From NCBI GenBank assembly GCA_025642075.2, contig JAODUO010001195.1, positions 35,001 through 99,000 on the forward strand: 64,000 bases of DNA, given 5' to 3'. Under the pieces are notes generated by a model. The model was given only the letters and a program-made list of their open reading frames with translations, was not told where the DNA came from and made no database searches. The translations under genes and the position numbers were made by a program. This document shows positions 56,101-59,679 of this stretch, piece by piece; the first letter of the stretch is position 1; the number at the start of each line of letters is the position of its first letter. Source of the stretch: Ridgeia piscesae (Eukaryota; Annelida; Polychaeta; Sabellida; Siboglinidae).

Positions 56101-58468
56101 GTTTAGATAAGGGACTTGATGCTGCCTGTATTGTTTAGATAAGGGAATTGATGCTGCCTGTATTGTTTAGATAAGGGACTTGATGCTGCCTGTATTGTTT
56201 AGATAAGGGAATTGATGCTGCCTGTATTGTTTAGATAAGGGACTTGATGCTGCCTGTATTGTTTAGATAAGGGACTTGATGCTGCCTGTATTGTTTAGAT
56301 AAGGGACTTGATGCTGCCTGTATTGTTTAGATAAGGGACTTGATGCTGCCTGTATTGTTTAGATAAGGGACTTGATGCTGCCTGTATTGTTTAGATAAGG
56401 GACTTGATGCTGCCTGTATTGTTTAGATAAGGGACTTGATGCTGCCTGTATTGTTTAGATAAGGGACTTGATGCTGCCTGTATTGTTTAGATAAGGGACT
56501 TGATGCTGCCTGTATTGTTTAGATAAGGGACTTGATGCTGCCTGTATTGTTTAGATAAGGGACTTGATGCTGCCTGTATTGTTTAGATAAGGGACTTGAT
56601 GCTGCCTGTATTGTTTAGATAAGGGACTTGATGCTGCCTGTATTGTTTAGACAAGGGACTTGATGCTGCCTGTATTGTTTAGATAAGGGACTTGATGCTG
56701 CCTGTATTGTTTAGATAAGGGACTTGATGCTGCCTGTATTGTTTAGATAAGGGACTTGATGCTGCCTGTATTGTTTAGATAAGGGACTTGATGCTGCCTG
56801 TATTGTTTAGATAAGGGACTTGATGCTGCCTGTATTGTTTAGATAAGGGACTTGATGCTGCCTGTATTGTTTAGATAAGGGACTTGATGCTGCCTGTATT
56901 GTTTAGATAAGGGACTTGATGCTGCCTGTATTGTTTAGATAAGGGACTTGATGCTGCCTGTATTGTTTAGATAAGGGACTTTGGATGCTGTCCTGTATTG
57001 TTTAGATAAGGGACTTGATGCTGCCTGTATTGTTTAGATAAGGGACTTGATGCTGCCTGTATTGTTTAGATAAGGGACTTGATGCTGCCTGTATTGTTTA
57101 GATAAGGGACTTGATGCTGCCTGTATTGTTTAGATAAGGGACTTGATGCTGTCTGTTTTTAGATCACGGGACTTATTCATTGTAGCTGACATTGCCTCAT
57201 TGTATTTGTCATCCCAGGGTTTATTCATTGTAGCTGACATTGCCTGTATTGTTTTGATCCAGTTTTATTGTTTGTCCCTGACATTGTTTGAAAAGGGTTG
57301 TCTGCCTGTGTTTTTAGAAAAGCTGACATTGCCTCATTGTTTTGATCCAGGGATTGTTTGTCCCTGACATTGTTTGAAAAGGGTTGTCTGCCTGTGTTTT
57401 TATTGAAAGCTGACATTGCCTCATTGTATTTGTCATCACTGGGTTTATTCATTGTAGCTGACATTGCCTCGTTGTATTTGTCATCCCAGGCTGACTACTT
57501 TGCCACTGGTCAGTCAGAAAGTATAGGTGAACTATAAGCTGTGGAACTTTACCAAATGTTTGGAACTGCTGAAAGTGCATTCCACTTTTAACTGGTGGCA
57601 GAGAAGCTAGATTCCAAACAGAGAAATAAAACCTGTCAGGGAATCACTGATTTGGGATCACATTCTATACACTCCTATTAACATTAACATCTAATAATGT
57701 CCCACTCAAACTGAGAGTGCCAACTCCTTGGTTTTTAATTTTTTCATTTAATATTACATCCTTATGACTAACATGCATGTTGAAGGTTTATGACCTGCCA
57801 ATTTGTGTTTAGTTAATTTATTAAGCTCAGAACAATGTTTGCAATTTGAAAGATTCCACCTGCAACATATTCAAATGATAAACAAAACCCTTGATGTTTT
57901 ATTTCCCACGTTCTTAGAGCAGACTTCCACTTACAAATCACTGCTCCGCCAATTGGGGTCAGAGGAGCTGGCACCCTCCTTTTAATAGTAGAAAATGGAC
58001 AATTGTTGGACTCTCGATTAGCCTTAGGCTTCCTACTTCGTAGTCAACTTGATATCTGATGTGTGAAGATCCTGATGACAACCAGGTTAAATCTGGTTAA
58101 ACCACTTCACCATGAAACTCTTCTGAAATCCATCTTCACGTCTTTAGAGATAATTCAGCCATATTGCAATTACTACACATGGATTGTAGTTTACACTGAA
58201 TTCTCCACAGCTTAATGAACTGATACAATTTGCAGTAAAAAGATTCCAATGTTTCACACACTGTGCTACGGTACCCCACAAAGAACATGCCTCACTCAGT
58301 ACGTACTTCTGCAGTCGTCCTGTGAGGTCTTGCCTGTCCCGTCCGTGCCCCAGTGGGAGGGGTCTCCACATGATGTACAGTTGCCCACCCCATCAAGGCT
58401 GTAAGTACCCAGTGGACAGTCTTCACATCTGTCTTGACCCATGCGGAACTGACCAGCTGGACATATCA
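3486..58468 (-). CDS. NIDO-AMOP-VWFD-EGF mucin-like extracellular protein gene (21 exons, partial at both ends)
   Basis: Twenty-one minus-strand exons were assembled by eye from coding character, splice consensus and phase. Joined, they give 3,753 nt (about 1,251 residues) with no internal stop and frame kept at every junction. Approximate residue layout: ephrin-receptor-like Cys repeat 1-54; EGFs 55-132; NIDO 133-378; AMOP 379-535; VWFD 536-727; post-VWFD linker 728-812; Ig/cadherin-like domain and CxC linker 813-937; EGF-like module 938-991; EGFs 992-1167; laminin-type EGF plus EGF_CA 1168-1251. NIDO-AMOP-VWFD in this order is characteristic of MUC4 and of invertebrate 'mucin-like' matrix proteins, so a secreted or membrane-tethered extracellular adhesive/mucosal role is inferred. 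All donors are GT except a GC donor at 15077-15076. Introns are mostly minisatellite. No start codon, signal peptide, membrane segment or stop codon was found, so the gene runs off both edges. An extra exon between 58307 and 53975 cannot be excluded. Confidence 0.9.
3923..3988. repeat. (CA)n-type microsatellite
   Basis: Imperfect CA/CG dinucleotide run in the intron between exons 20 and 21. Confidence 0.85.
4356..4481 (-). CDS. Exon 20: calcium-binding EGF
   Basis: 42 codons, phase 1-1. The acceptor reads ttgacag ending at 4482 and the donor is gtgaga from 4355. With the preceding exon's last G it reads [13 protein letters not shown] followed by [16 protein letters not shown]. It has six cysteines and the acidic N-terminal calcium-ligand motif. 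An Asn-X-Thr sequon (NET) lies between cysteines 1 and 2. Confidence 0.93.
4623..4990 (+). repeat. Interspersed repeat, copy B
   Basis: Full-length partner of the element at 1443-1808, in the same orientation and ending at the same gaatttaacc. Copy A runs into unrelated sequence at this point. Copy B runs directly into the 19-bp minisatellite. Confidence 0.8.
4991..5735 (+). repeat. 19-bp minisatellite, about 39 copies
   Basis: The unit is ttcatcctgttttatatcc. The variant group with 'ttttactattcatcctgg' occurs twice, 304 bp (16 units) apart at 5291 and 5595, so blocks of units have been duplicated. The unit has no stop in any plus frame, which creates long but meaningless reading frames of the [16 protein letters not shown] type. 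Confidence 0.95.
5736..6341. other. Intron sequence with (TA)n tract
   Basis: No exon seen. A (TA)n microsatellite spans about 6187-6242. A 20-bp block at 5807-5826 (cttctactgcacctgagtcc) recurs with one mismatch at 13930-13949, at the end of the 36-bp array. Confidence 0.6.
6342..6467 (-). CDS. Exon 19: EGF-like
   Basis: 42 codons, phase 1-1; acceptor ctttcag, donor gtagat. It reads [12 protein letters not shown] (M formed across the junction) to [16 protein letters not shown]. Six cysteines have EGF spacing, but the usual D-[IV]-[DN]-E-C calcium motif is replaced by D-M-L-N-L-C, so calcium binding is doubtful. Confidence 0.9.
6546..7680. repeat. Left flank of a minisatellite-bearing interspersed element, with two 17-bp arrays
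   Basis: The start (ccttaaaatcaattttgatc near 6558) matches 52172-52191. The end (ggttataacaatgatgttgaatac..., from about 7625) matches 52190-52240. In between lie two blocks of the 17-bp unit gtgagtgaggtggtagg, at 6612-6760 and 7201-7346. Each is followed by related downstream sequence (ggtgat..gggggcatac, then gggaaagatatta.. agtta..gtaaatgtgt). The first copy is far more degraded. A palindrome, gcgaggtgg-c-ccacctcgc, lies near 7583-7601. Confidence 0.6.
7681..13926 (+). repeat. 36-bp minisatellite, about 173 copies
   Basis: The unit runs acactgtcactgatgtgtca followed by tggacaagtcagaggt, with gat/ggt and atg/acg/gtg as the main variable sites. A higher-order duplication of about 2,584 bp is marked by shared rare variants: gtgtcgtgg at 9033/11617, acggtcactg at 9200/11784, and gatttgtcgtgg at 10037/12618. 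The unit length is a multiple of three and the plus strand lacks stops, so 12-residue frames ([12 protein letters not shown]) appear. On the gene strand every frame has a stop per unit, so the array is intronic and non-coding. Confidence 0.97.
13927..14441. other. Right flank of the minisatellite element, then AT-rich intron
   Basis: 13953-14072 aligns with 52280-52400 (gtaatat..ttttgaaaaa...atgaatttt...cttagtgaaa). It contains the hairpin cttaagga-tgaattt-tccttaag. From about 14080 to 14441 it is AT-rich intron with no feature seen. Confidence 0.6.
14442..14567 (-). CDS. Exon 18: calcium-binding EGF
   Basis: 42 codons, phase 1-1; acceptor gcag ending at 14568, donor gtaagt from 14441. It reads [16 protein letters not shown], then [18 protein letters not shown]. 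Six cysteines, a canonical D-V-D-E-C calcium motif, and a Y in the C5-C6 loop. Its C-terminal D plus the ATG formed across the junction leads into exon 19. Confidence 0.94.
14568..15077. other. Intron, no feature
   Basis: This is the intron between exons 17 and 18; its 5' end uses the GC splice donor. I see no repeat or exon inside it. Confidence 0.6.
15076..15077 (-). other. Non-canonical GC splice donor
   Basis: The exon 17 end reads TGCACAG|GCGAGT on the transcript strand, where sister EGF exons read TGTACAG|GTGAG. GC-AG introns are a known minor class and favour a strong CAG|GCRAGT context, as here. Any nearby GT would break phase 1. Confidence 0.8.
15078..15227 (-). CDS. Exon 17: calcium-binding EGF whose 5' edge seeded a minisatellite
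   Basis: 50 codons, phase 1-1. It reads [18 protein letters not shown], a long loop, then [16 protein letters not shown]; six cysteines with a D-V-N-E-C calcium motif. The acceptor gcctag is followed on the genomic upstream side by about 48 tandem copies of this acceptor plus the first 38 exon bases (15191-17777). The donor is GC, not GT. Only this outermost copy continues into the rest of the EGF domain, so it is the functional one. Confidence 0.93.
15191..17777 (-). repeat. 53-bp minisatellite copied from the exon 17 splice-acceptor boundary, about 48 copies
   Basis: Each unit contains, on the transcript strand, ttgttgttgcctag (or ..cccag) followed by the first 38 bases of exon 17. The first unit is the exon boundary itself (15191-15243). 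AG is retained in both the ctag and ccag variants, so nearly every unit keeps a 3' splice site. The coding continuation in a repeat copy is [17 protein letters not shown] and then a TAG (or, in ccag copies, two residues later a TGA). Unit length is not a multiple of three. Internal variants (tgcagag for tgtagag; cacgc or cagtc for cactc) cluster between 15.65 and 17.48 kb. Confidence 0.95.
17790..18115. repeat. 82-bp composite minisatellite, block 1 (about 4 copies)
   Basis: The unit is 82 bp, made of three related 22-bp subunits (acttcacccaYRGcYacactac type) and one 16-bp subunit (atttcacctacagtac). The same repeat resumes at 18599. The two blocks are separated by a duplicated exon segment. 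Confidence 0.9.
18133..18514. repeat. Duplicated intron segment with polypurine tract (copy 1)
   Basis: Matches 19408-19823: acaaacatccacca, then actcattcacacagcgtaag, then a GA/GGGA-rich polypurine tract (18226-18440 here, 19497-19740 there), then the caatctctccgttgtgacat stretch that ends at the exon donor. The first copy carries more single-base losses. Confidence 0.85.
18515..18636 (-). pseudogene. Broken duplicate of exon 16
   Basis: The 3' part of exon 16 (to the residues [21 protein letters not shown] and the donor) is duplicated here with near identity. It lacks one T near 18591, which shifts frame. At about 18599 the coding sequence is replaced by about 18 bases of the 82-bp satellite, then a short exon-like scrap (agtacag..accgtctc), then satellite again. 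No acceptor-side sequence remains, so it cannot act as an intact exon. Confidence 0.8.
18599..19355. repeat. 82-bp composite minisatellite, block 2 (about 9 copies)
   Basis: Same 82-bp unit as 17790-18115, with several one- or two-base losses (for example 18775-18880). It lies between the broken and intact copies of exon 16, in the intron upstream of exon 17. Confidence 0.9.
19408..19823. repeat. Duplicated intron segment with polypurine tract (copy 2)
   Basis: Partner of 18133-18514, ending at the true exon 16 donor. The polypurine run (pyrimidine on the transcript strand) spans about 19497-19740. Confidence 0.85.
19824..19985 (-). CDS. Exon 16: cysteine-rich EGF-like module
   Basis: 54 codons, phase 1-1; acceptor tttcag ending at 19986, donor gtgggt. 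It reads from [14 protein letters not shown] through [13 protein letters not shown] to [15 protein letters not shown]. The C-x-DLTP...G...C-x-x-CP-x-GY pattern is a recurrent extended EGF-like module in invertebrate mucin-like/EGF matrix proteins. It follows directly the CNCTTGWTG end of exon 15. Confidence 0.92.
19986..20462. other. Intron, no feature
   Basis: Short intron between exons 15 and 16. No repeat or exon seen. Confidence 0.6.
20463..20632 (-). CDS. Exon 15: end of beta domain and CxC linker
   Basis: 170 nt, entering in phase 2 and leaving in phase 1; donor gtgagg. It reads [20 protein letters not shown], then [11 protein letters not shown], and ends [12 protein letters not shown]. 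The first strand completes the domain started in exon 14 (NIT joined to FAATDAKGA). The acceptor gatgcag ending at 20633 has a weak pyrimidine tract. It is chosen because it alone fits the phase-2 donor of exon 14. An alternative AG at 20671-20670 would add 12 residues but needs a phase-1 donor. Confidence 0.85.
20749..22455 (+). repeat. 22-bp then 32-bp minisatellite with about 414-bp higher-order period
   Basis: 20749-20905 is a 22-bp unit (agtgatagggagtaagagca type). It passes into a 32-bp unit (gttgatagggactaattgtg + ttagggagtaag) to 22455. The marker gggagagagaacaacagtaa recurs at 21091, 21506, 21919 and 22360, giving intervals of 415, 413 and 441 bp. Confidence 0.93.
22606..22810 (-). 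CDS. Exon 14: Ig/cadherin-like beta domain
   Basis: 205 nt, entering in phase 1 and leaving in phase 2; acceptor attacag, donor gtatgt. It reads [20 protein letters not shown], then [30 protein letters not shown] and VNIT. The DPDGD turn and the G-x-L-x-W-x-P motif are typical of cadherin-like/Ig-like beta-sandwiches of the dystroglycan type. Several N-glycosylation sequons (NVT, NIT) are present. Confidence 0.9.
23107..23420 (+). repeat. Interspersed repeat of unknown family, copy A
   Basis: Aligns with 57715-57975 in the same orientation: gccagctccttggtttt, gcctgccaatttgtgttt, gaaagattctgcctgcaaca, gatgtttaactttcccatgttctt-like blocks and gcagaggagc. No coding potential. It lies just downstream, in transcript order, of exon 13. 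Confidence 0.75.
23513..23581 (-). CDS. Exon 13: short post-VWFD linker micro-exon
   Basis: Only 69 nt (23 codons), phase 1-1; acceptor gttacag ending at 23582, donor gtgagt from 23512. It reads [20 protein letters not shown], continuing exon 12's FDYVVT. FDYAVTGN followed by an Ala/Thr/Gln-rich stretch and then NxSP is the usual sequence after VWFD in this family. That context, the phase and the strong splice sites support an exon this small. Confidence 0.85.
23582..25259. other. AT-rich intron, no feature
   Basis: No exon on either strand and no strong repeat, only AT-rich runs around 23880-24110. Confidence 0.55.
25260..25445 (-). CDS. Exon 12: post-VWFD conserved segment
   Basis: 62 codons, phase 1-1; acceptor tttatttcccag ending at 25446, donor gtcagt. 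It reads [20 protein letters not shown] (W formed across the junction from T|GG), then PLFLDEVLG, and ends [14 protein letters not shown]. The FGETW / SLF-Y / CLFDY-VT signature follows VWFD in MUC4/SUSD2/mucin-like proteins. A 57-bp satellite begins only about 35 bases upstream of the acceptor. Confidence 0.93.
25482..38559 (-). repeat. 57-bp minisatellite, about 229 copies (13.1 kb)
   Basis: The unit begins gtaacatcactcagtatgtg and ends gaacatggcaccaacagc, with a small set of recurring variants. A 49-unit (2,793-bp) higher-order duplication links about 33.4-35.7 kb and 36.4-38.4 kb: gacatgga at 33732/36525, tatgaggcag at 33841/36634, gaacatgacgcc at 34037/36830. A third related block starts at 27146. 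On the minus strand the stop-free 57-bp unit gives 19-residue frames ([19 protein letters not shown]) of up to 1,000 residues. These are out of frame with exon 12, and exons 11 and 12 join perfectly without them. Between 28.2 and 33.4 kb the units are riddled with one- to three-base losses. Confidence 0.97.
38560..39238. other. AT-rich intron, no feature
   Basis: No exon or strong repeat seen, only A/T-rich low-complexity sequence around 38.8-38.95 kb. Confidence 0.55.
39239..39442 (-). CDS. Exon 11: VWFD C-terminal part
   Basis: 68 codons, phase 1-1; acceptor tctcatttcag, donor gtaagt. It reads [20 protein letters not shown], then [19 protein letters not shown], and ends [12 protein letters not shown]-x-FN-x-DP-x-DD is the hallmark C-terminal motif of von Willebrand factor type D domains. 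The closing FGETW is completed in exon 12 across a 13.8-kb intron. Confidence 0.95.
39655..39893 (+). mobile_element. SINE fragment (tail portion)
   Basis: Shares with the copies at 42415, 50108 and 52588 the body (actcagctgtatgagtacctg) and the tail (gccagggagtaaa...agtgctctgaacaatcctgaggattgggtgctgcgctatataa). The tRNA-like head is not recognisable here. Confidence 0.7.
40113..40160. repeat. (AT)n microsatellite
   Basis: Pure AT dinucleotide run in the intron between exons 10 and 11. Confidence 0.95.
40496..40630 (-). CDS. Exon 10: VWFD middle part
   Basis: 45 codons, phase 1-1; acceptor gttgtag, donor gtaaga. It reads [20 protein letters not shown] and ends VGAVFKSG, which continues with FSITVG in exon 11 (typical VWFD 'FxSGxSIxV'). 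Confidence 0.93.
40631..41456. other. AT-rich intron with (TA)n
   Basis: No exon seen. A long (TA)n microsatellite spans about 41093-41170. Confidence 0.6.
41457..41693 (-). CDS. Exon 9: VWFD N-terminal part with GDPH motif
   Basis: 79 codons, phase 1-1; acceptor tgtttcag, donor gtacgt. It reads [20 protein letters not shown], then [19 protein letters not shown]. The G-D-P-H tetrapeptide (41682-41671) starts the VWFD domain. In MUC4 and MUC2-type VWFD domains this motif is an autocatalytic Asp-Pro cleavage site. The exon follows AMOP directly ([11 protein letters not shown]), as in MUC4/SUSD2. Confidence 0.96.
41757..42270 (+). repeat. Degenerate 21-bp minisatellite
   Basis: The unit is close to cactcatttagtcaacaggc(a). 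It is regular at 41757-41930 and strongly diverged after that, so it is an older array than the others. Confidence 0.85.
42415..42705 (+). mobile_element. tRNA-derived SINE
   Basis: It starts ggcacggtggtatagtagtt, a tRNA-like A-box context, with a decayed B-box (ccaggttgaag) about 45 bases on. The shared body follows, and the tail is gtgctgagga...ttatataaaaacc. Same family as 39655, 50108 and 52588. Confidence 0.7.
42918..43125 (-). CDS. Exon 8: AMOP C-terminal part
   Basis: 208 nt, entering in phase 0 and leaving in phase 1; acceptor tttttacag, donor gtcagt. It reads [20 protein letters not shown], then [13 protein letters not shown] and [11 protein letters not shown]. Paired cysteines, the CC-Y motif and the D-A-C-W-G-Y-x-x-P end are AMOP hallmarks. 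Confidence 0.95.
43420..43725 (-). mobile_element. LINE reverse-transcriptase C-terminal fragment (frameshifted)
   Basis: The minus strand reads [20 protein letters not shown]...[14 protein letters not shown]. After a frame change near 43590 it reads DELREEVG...[18 protein letters not shown]. The order 'LLYGSETWTLTKRQ.. / RRxxRIRNEE / KWFGHVxRMxxxRLxKK' is the standard C-terminal region of many LINE reverse-transcriptase ORFs. It is degenerate and non-functional. It sits in the intron between the two AMOP exons. Confidence 0.75.
44081..44146. repeat. (CAAA)n microsatellite
   Basis: Two caaa runs interrupted by ctagataaaa. Confidence 0.9.
44425..44760 (+). mobile_element. Second LINE C-terminal fragment, plus strand
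   Basis: The plus strand reads [20 protein letters not shown], then after stops/frame changes [17 protein letters not shown], then [20 protein letters not shown] followed by SRWQKIVT. This matches the 'RRLRWLGHVxRM ... TWRRxxExDLKxMxxxWxxA...RWRxxV' C-terminus of LINE elements. It is opposite in strand to the fragment at 43420-43725 in the same intron, so two insertions are implied. Confidence 0.75.
44823..45085 (-). CDS. Exon 7: AMOP N-terminal part
   Basis: 263 nt, entering in phase 1 and leaving in phase 0; acceptor ggttacag, donor gtaggg. It reads [13 protein letters not shown], then [20 protein letters not shown] and [16 protein letters not shown]. The C-x-x-W...CPC-x-x-R-Q pattern is the N-terminal half of AMOP. 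Only 27 bases separate its acceptor from the 45.1-46.4 kb satellite. Confidence 0.95.
45112..46412 (+). repeat. 17-bp GT-rich minisatellite, about 76 copies
   Basis: The unit is ttgtgtggttgtgtgta, with variants gcttgg, ttttgt and tagttg. The marker tagttgtgtttattgctt recurs at 45778, 45965 and 46186, spaced by 187 and 221 bp (11 and 13 units). On the transcript strand it is a CA-rich tract (ACAACCACACAATACAC). The long cysteine/valine-rich and Thr/His-rich reading frames on both strands are a by-product of the stop-free unit. Confidence 0.96.
46663..46879 (-). CDS. Exon 6: NIDO domain, C-terminal part
   Basis: 217 nt, entering in phase 0 and leaving in phase 1; acceptor attgtttcag, donor gtatgc. 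It reads [20 protein letters not shown], then [12 protein letters not shown] and [16 protein letters not shown]-x-x-L followed by F-x-Y and G-F is the conserved core of the nidogen-type NIDO domain. Confidence 0.94.
46880..47662. other. Intron, no feature
   Basis: No exon or tandem repeat recognised between NIDO exons 5 and 6. Confidence 0.55.
47663..48019 (-). CDS. Exon 5: NIDO domain, central part
   Basis: 119 codons, phase 0-0; acceptor gactcacag, donor gtatgt. It reads [14 protein letters not shown], then [20 protein letters not shown] and [20 protein letters not shown]. The I-x-S-N-G-x-I, APLW-x-D and W-x-x-x-x-Y(N) pattern is diagnostic for NIDO. It is the largest exon of the gene. Confidence 0.96.
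48337..49173 (-). repeat. 21-bp minisatellite, about 40 copies
   Basis: The plus-strand unit is ccactccctcccaactgtaa(g). The transcript strand reads cttacagttgggagggagtg(g), so every unit contains a TTACAG motif and two GGG runs. The seven-residue frame GSGLQLG on the minus strand comes from the 21-bp stop-free unit. Confidence 0.95.
49174..49904. other. Intron, no feature
   Basis: No exon or repeat recognised. Confidence 0.55.
49905..50068 (-). CDS. Exon 4: NIDO domain, N-terminal part
   Basis: 164 nt, entering in phase 1 and leaving in phase 0; acceptor tgtgttcag, donor gttagc. It reads [20 protein letters not shown] and ends [11 protein letters not shown], continuing IYSNGYI in exon 5. 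The L-x-P-[YF]-G...G-D motif marks the start of NIDO domains. Confidence 0.93.
50108..50432 (-). mobile_element. tRNA-derived SINE, minus orientation, with 39-bp palindrome in its tail
   Basis: The tail (ggtaaaggtaatttcttata..tagcgc) is at the left and the head is reversed at the right. On the minus strand the head reads gtagtgcagtggctagaac, then about 30 bases to gacttgaactcctg, i.e. decayed A- and B-boxes. Positions 50141-50179 form a perfect palindrome: 19-bp arms around one base. Confidence 0.75.
50751..52132 (+). repeat. 27-bp minisatellite, about 51 copies
   Basis: The unit is gggggagggttacacccagt + ggtgtct. In the first part (50751-51000) ggggga and ggagga variants alternate, giving a 54-bp dimer. 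Later copies switch between cagtgg, cagcgg and cagcag, and 26-bp units occur. Reading frames of up to 479 residues are by-products. Confidence 0.96.
52150..52405 (+). repeat. Compact, unexpanded copy of the minisatellite-bearing element
   Basis: It contains in order: ctttaaaatcaattttgatc (as at 6558), cataacaatgatcttgaata (as at 7627), a single gtcactggtgtgtcac (the 36-bp array unit's core), and gtaatat...ttttgaaaaa...atgaattttc..cttagtgaaa (as at 13953-14072). The 36-bp array is present here only as one partial unit. Confidence 0.65.
52434..52550 (-). CDS. Exon 3: calcium-binding EGF
   Basis: 39 codons, phase 1-1; acceptor tttgtag, donor gtatgt. It reads [16 protein letters not shown], then [13 protein letters not shown]. 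Six cysteines, the D-I-D-E-C calcium motif and the hydroxylation-type C-x-[DN]-x4-[YF] neighbourhood ([10 protein letters not shown]). Confidence 0.94.
52588..52872 (-). mobile_element. tRNA-derived SINE, minus orientation, best-preserved head
   Basis: On the minus strand it starts agtggctcagaggtagagct (A-box), and gagttcaaatcctg (B-box) follows about 30 bases later. The tail is agcgctttgagcagtcctga...gcgctatataagaa. A second partial tail (ggactgctcaaagtgctttt...) abuts at about 52889-53010, a nested or tandem SINE fragment. Confidence 0.8.
53105..53404 (+). mobile_element. LINE 3' end: reverse-transcriptase C-terminus and 3' UTR
   Basis: The plus strand reads LWDGLL followed by [14 protein letters not shown] and a TAA at 53219-53221. 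This matches the 'LWNxLP..xxxxSLxxFKxxLKxxL' end of many LINE ORFs. The sequence after it (53232-53404) recurs at 54544-54714 and is taken as 3' UTR. Confidence 0.6.
53859..53975 (-). CDS. Exon 2: EGF-like
   Basis: 39 codons, phase 1-1; acceptor ttgtttcag, donor gtaagt. It reads [16 protein letters not shown] (M formed across the junction), then [12 protein letters not shown]. Classic six-cysteine EGF of the Notch/Delta type (C-x-x-G-F-x-G-x-x-C). Confidence 0.93.
53976..55256. other. Intron with one LINE 3' UTR copy
   Basis: No exon recognised. 54544-54714 is a second copy of the putative LINE 3' UTR. The rest is unremarkable. Confidence 0.5.
54544..54714 (+). mobile_element. Second copy of the putative LINE 3' UTR
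   Basis: About 171 bp, nearly identical to 53232-53404 (gatgctatcagaatattaaa to caatgccccatgcat), in the same orientation. It lacks the preceding coding part, so it is a 5'-truncated copy or a local duplication. Confidence 0.75.
55257..57172 (+). repeat. 32-bp minisatellite, about 60 copies
   Basis: The unit is gatgctgcctgtattgttta + gataagggactt. Homogeneous, with scattered acaagg, gaatt and ctttag variants. Degenerate units appear at the right edge (from 57150). Confidence 0.97.
57173..57490 (+). repeat. Degenerate composite repeat at the array edge
   Basis: Mosaic of ttattcattgtagctgacat, gcctcattgtatttgtcatc and tttgtccctgacattgtttg blocks, each present two or three times. The tgcctgtattgttt core of the 32-bp unit appears inside it (57241), so it may be an older part of the same array. 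Confidence 0.75.
57715..57975 (+). repeat. Interspersed repeat of unknown family, copy B
   Basis: Partner of 23107-23420, in the same orientation. Confidence 0.75.
58307..58468 (-). CDS. Exon 1 (first in window): ephrin-receptor-like cysteine-rich repeat
   Basis: 54 codons, phase 1-1; acceptor tctttatttag, donor gtacgt. It reads [20 protein letters not shown], then [13 protein letters not shown] and TGKTSQDDC. The C-P-x-G-x(n)-C-x-x-C-P-x-G-T-Y...C-x-x-C...D-C pattern is the GCC2/GCC3 (ephrin-receptor-like) module. The phase-1 acceptor shows that earlier exons exist beyond the satellites to the right. Confidence 0.92.
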
Positions 58469-58516
58469 CTAAATAAAGATGAGAATACAGAACACAAGAC
58501 ATGACACTTTGAGAAT

Positions 58517-59380
58517 ATAACACAGGAATACATGATGTGACACAGGATGTGACACAGGATATGACACAGGATGTGACACAGGAATACATGAGGATGTGAC
58601 ACAGGAATACATGAGGATGTGACACAGGAATACATGAGGATGTGACACAGGAATACATGAGGATGTGACACAGGAATACATGAGGATGTGACACAGGAAT
58701 ACATGAGGATATGACACAGGAATACATGAGGATATGACAGGAATACATGAGGATATAACACAGGAATACATGAGGATATAACACAGGAATACATGAGGAT
58801 ATGACACAGGGATACATGAGGATATAACACAGGAATACATGAGGATATGACACAGGAATACATGAGGATATGACACAGGAATACATGAGGATGTGACACA
58901 GGAATACATGAGGATGTGACACAGGAATACATGAGGATGTGACACAGGAATACATGAGGATATGACACAGGAATACATGAGGATGTGACACAGGAATACA
59001 TGAGGATATGACACAGGAATACATGAGGATGTGACACAGGAATACATGAGGATATGACACAGGACTACATGAGGATATGACAGGAATACATGAGTATATA
59101 ACACAGGAATACATGAGGATATAACACAGGAATACATGGGGATATGACACAGGGATACATGAGGATATAACACAGGAATACATGAGGATATAACACAGGA
59201 ATACATGAGGATATGACACAGGAATACATGAGGATATACCACAGGAATACATGAGGATATAACACAGGAATACATGAGGATATGACAGGAATACATGAGG
59301 ATATGACACAGGAATACATGAGGATGTGACACAGGAATACATGAGGATATGACAGGAATACATAAGGATATGACACAGGG
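58517..59380 (-). repeat. 23-bp minisatellite, about 37 copies
   Basis: The plus-strand unit is acacaggaatacatgaggat + atg/gtg. It decays into loose aaggatatgacacatgaaga-like copies to about 59640. The long minus-strand frames (HVFLCHILMYSCVTSSCIPV type) come from the stop-free unit. Confidence 0.95.
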
Positions 59381-59679
59381 AGTACAACACATGAAGACGT
59401 CAGGATGTGATACATGAATATGTAAGCATTTGACACAAGAAGATATTAGGACTATGACATGAGGAATGACATGAGGATACATGACACATAGAAGTACATG
59501 AAGGATAGACACAGGAAACATGTAAGGATATGACACATGAAGAGATAAGGATGCCACATGAAAATGTGAGGATATGACACAAGAAGAGATGAGGATATGA
59601 ATAGTTGAGGACATGACACAAAGTGCCCATGAGATACTAATGGAAAATATTCCTAACACCAATGCGCATGTCACTCATC

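Noticed and set aside
58296..59674. Long minus-strand frames HVFLCHILMYSC upstream of exon 1, one of which runs into the exon 1 frame
   Set aside because: The 23-bp unit lacks stops. Exon 1 has a clean acceptor (tttatttag) at 58469, and the array part has no domain character, so the continuity is accidental.
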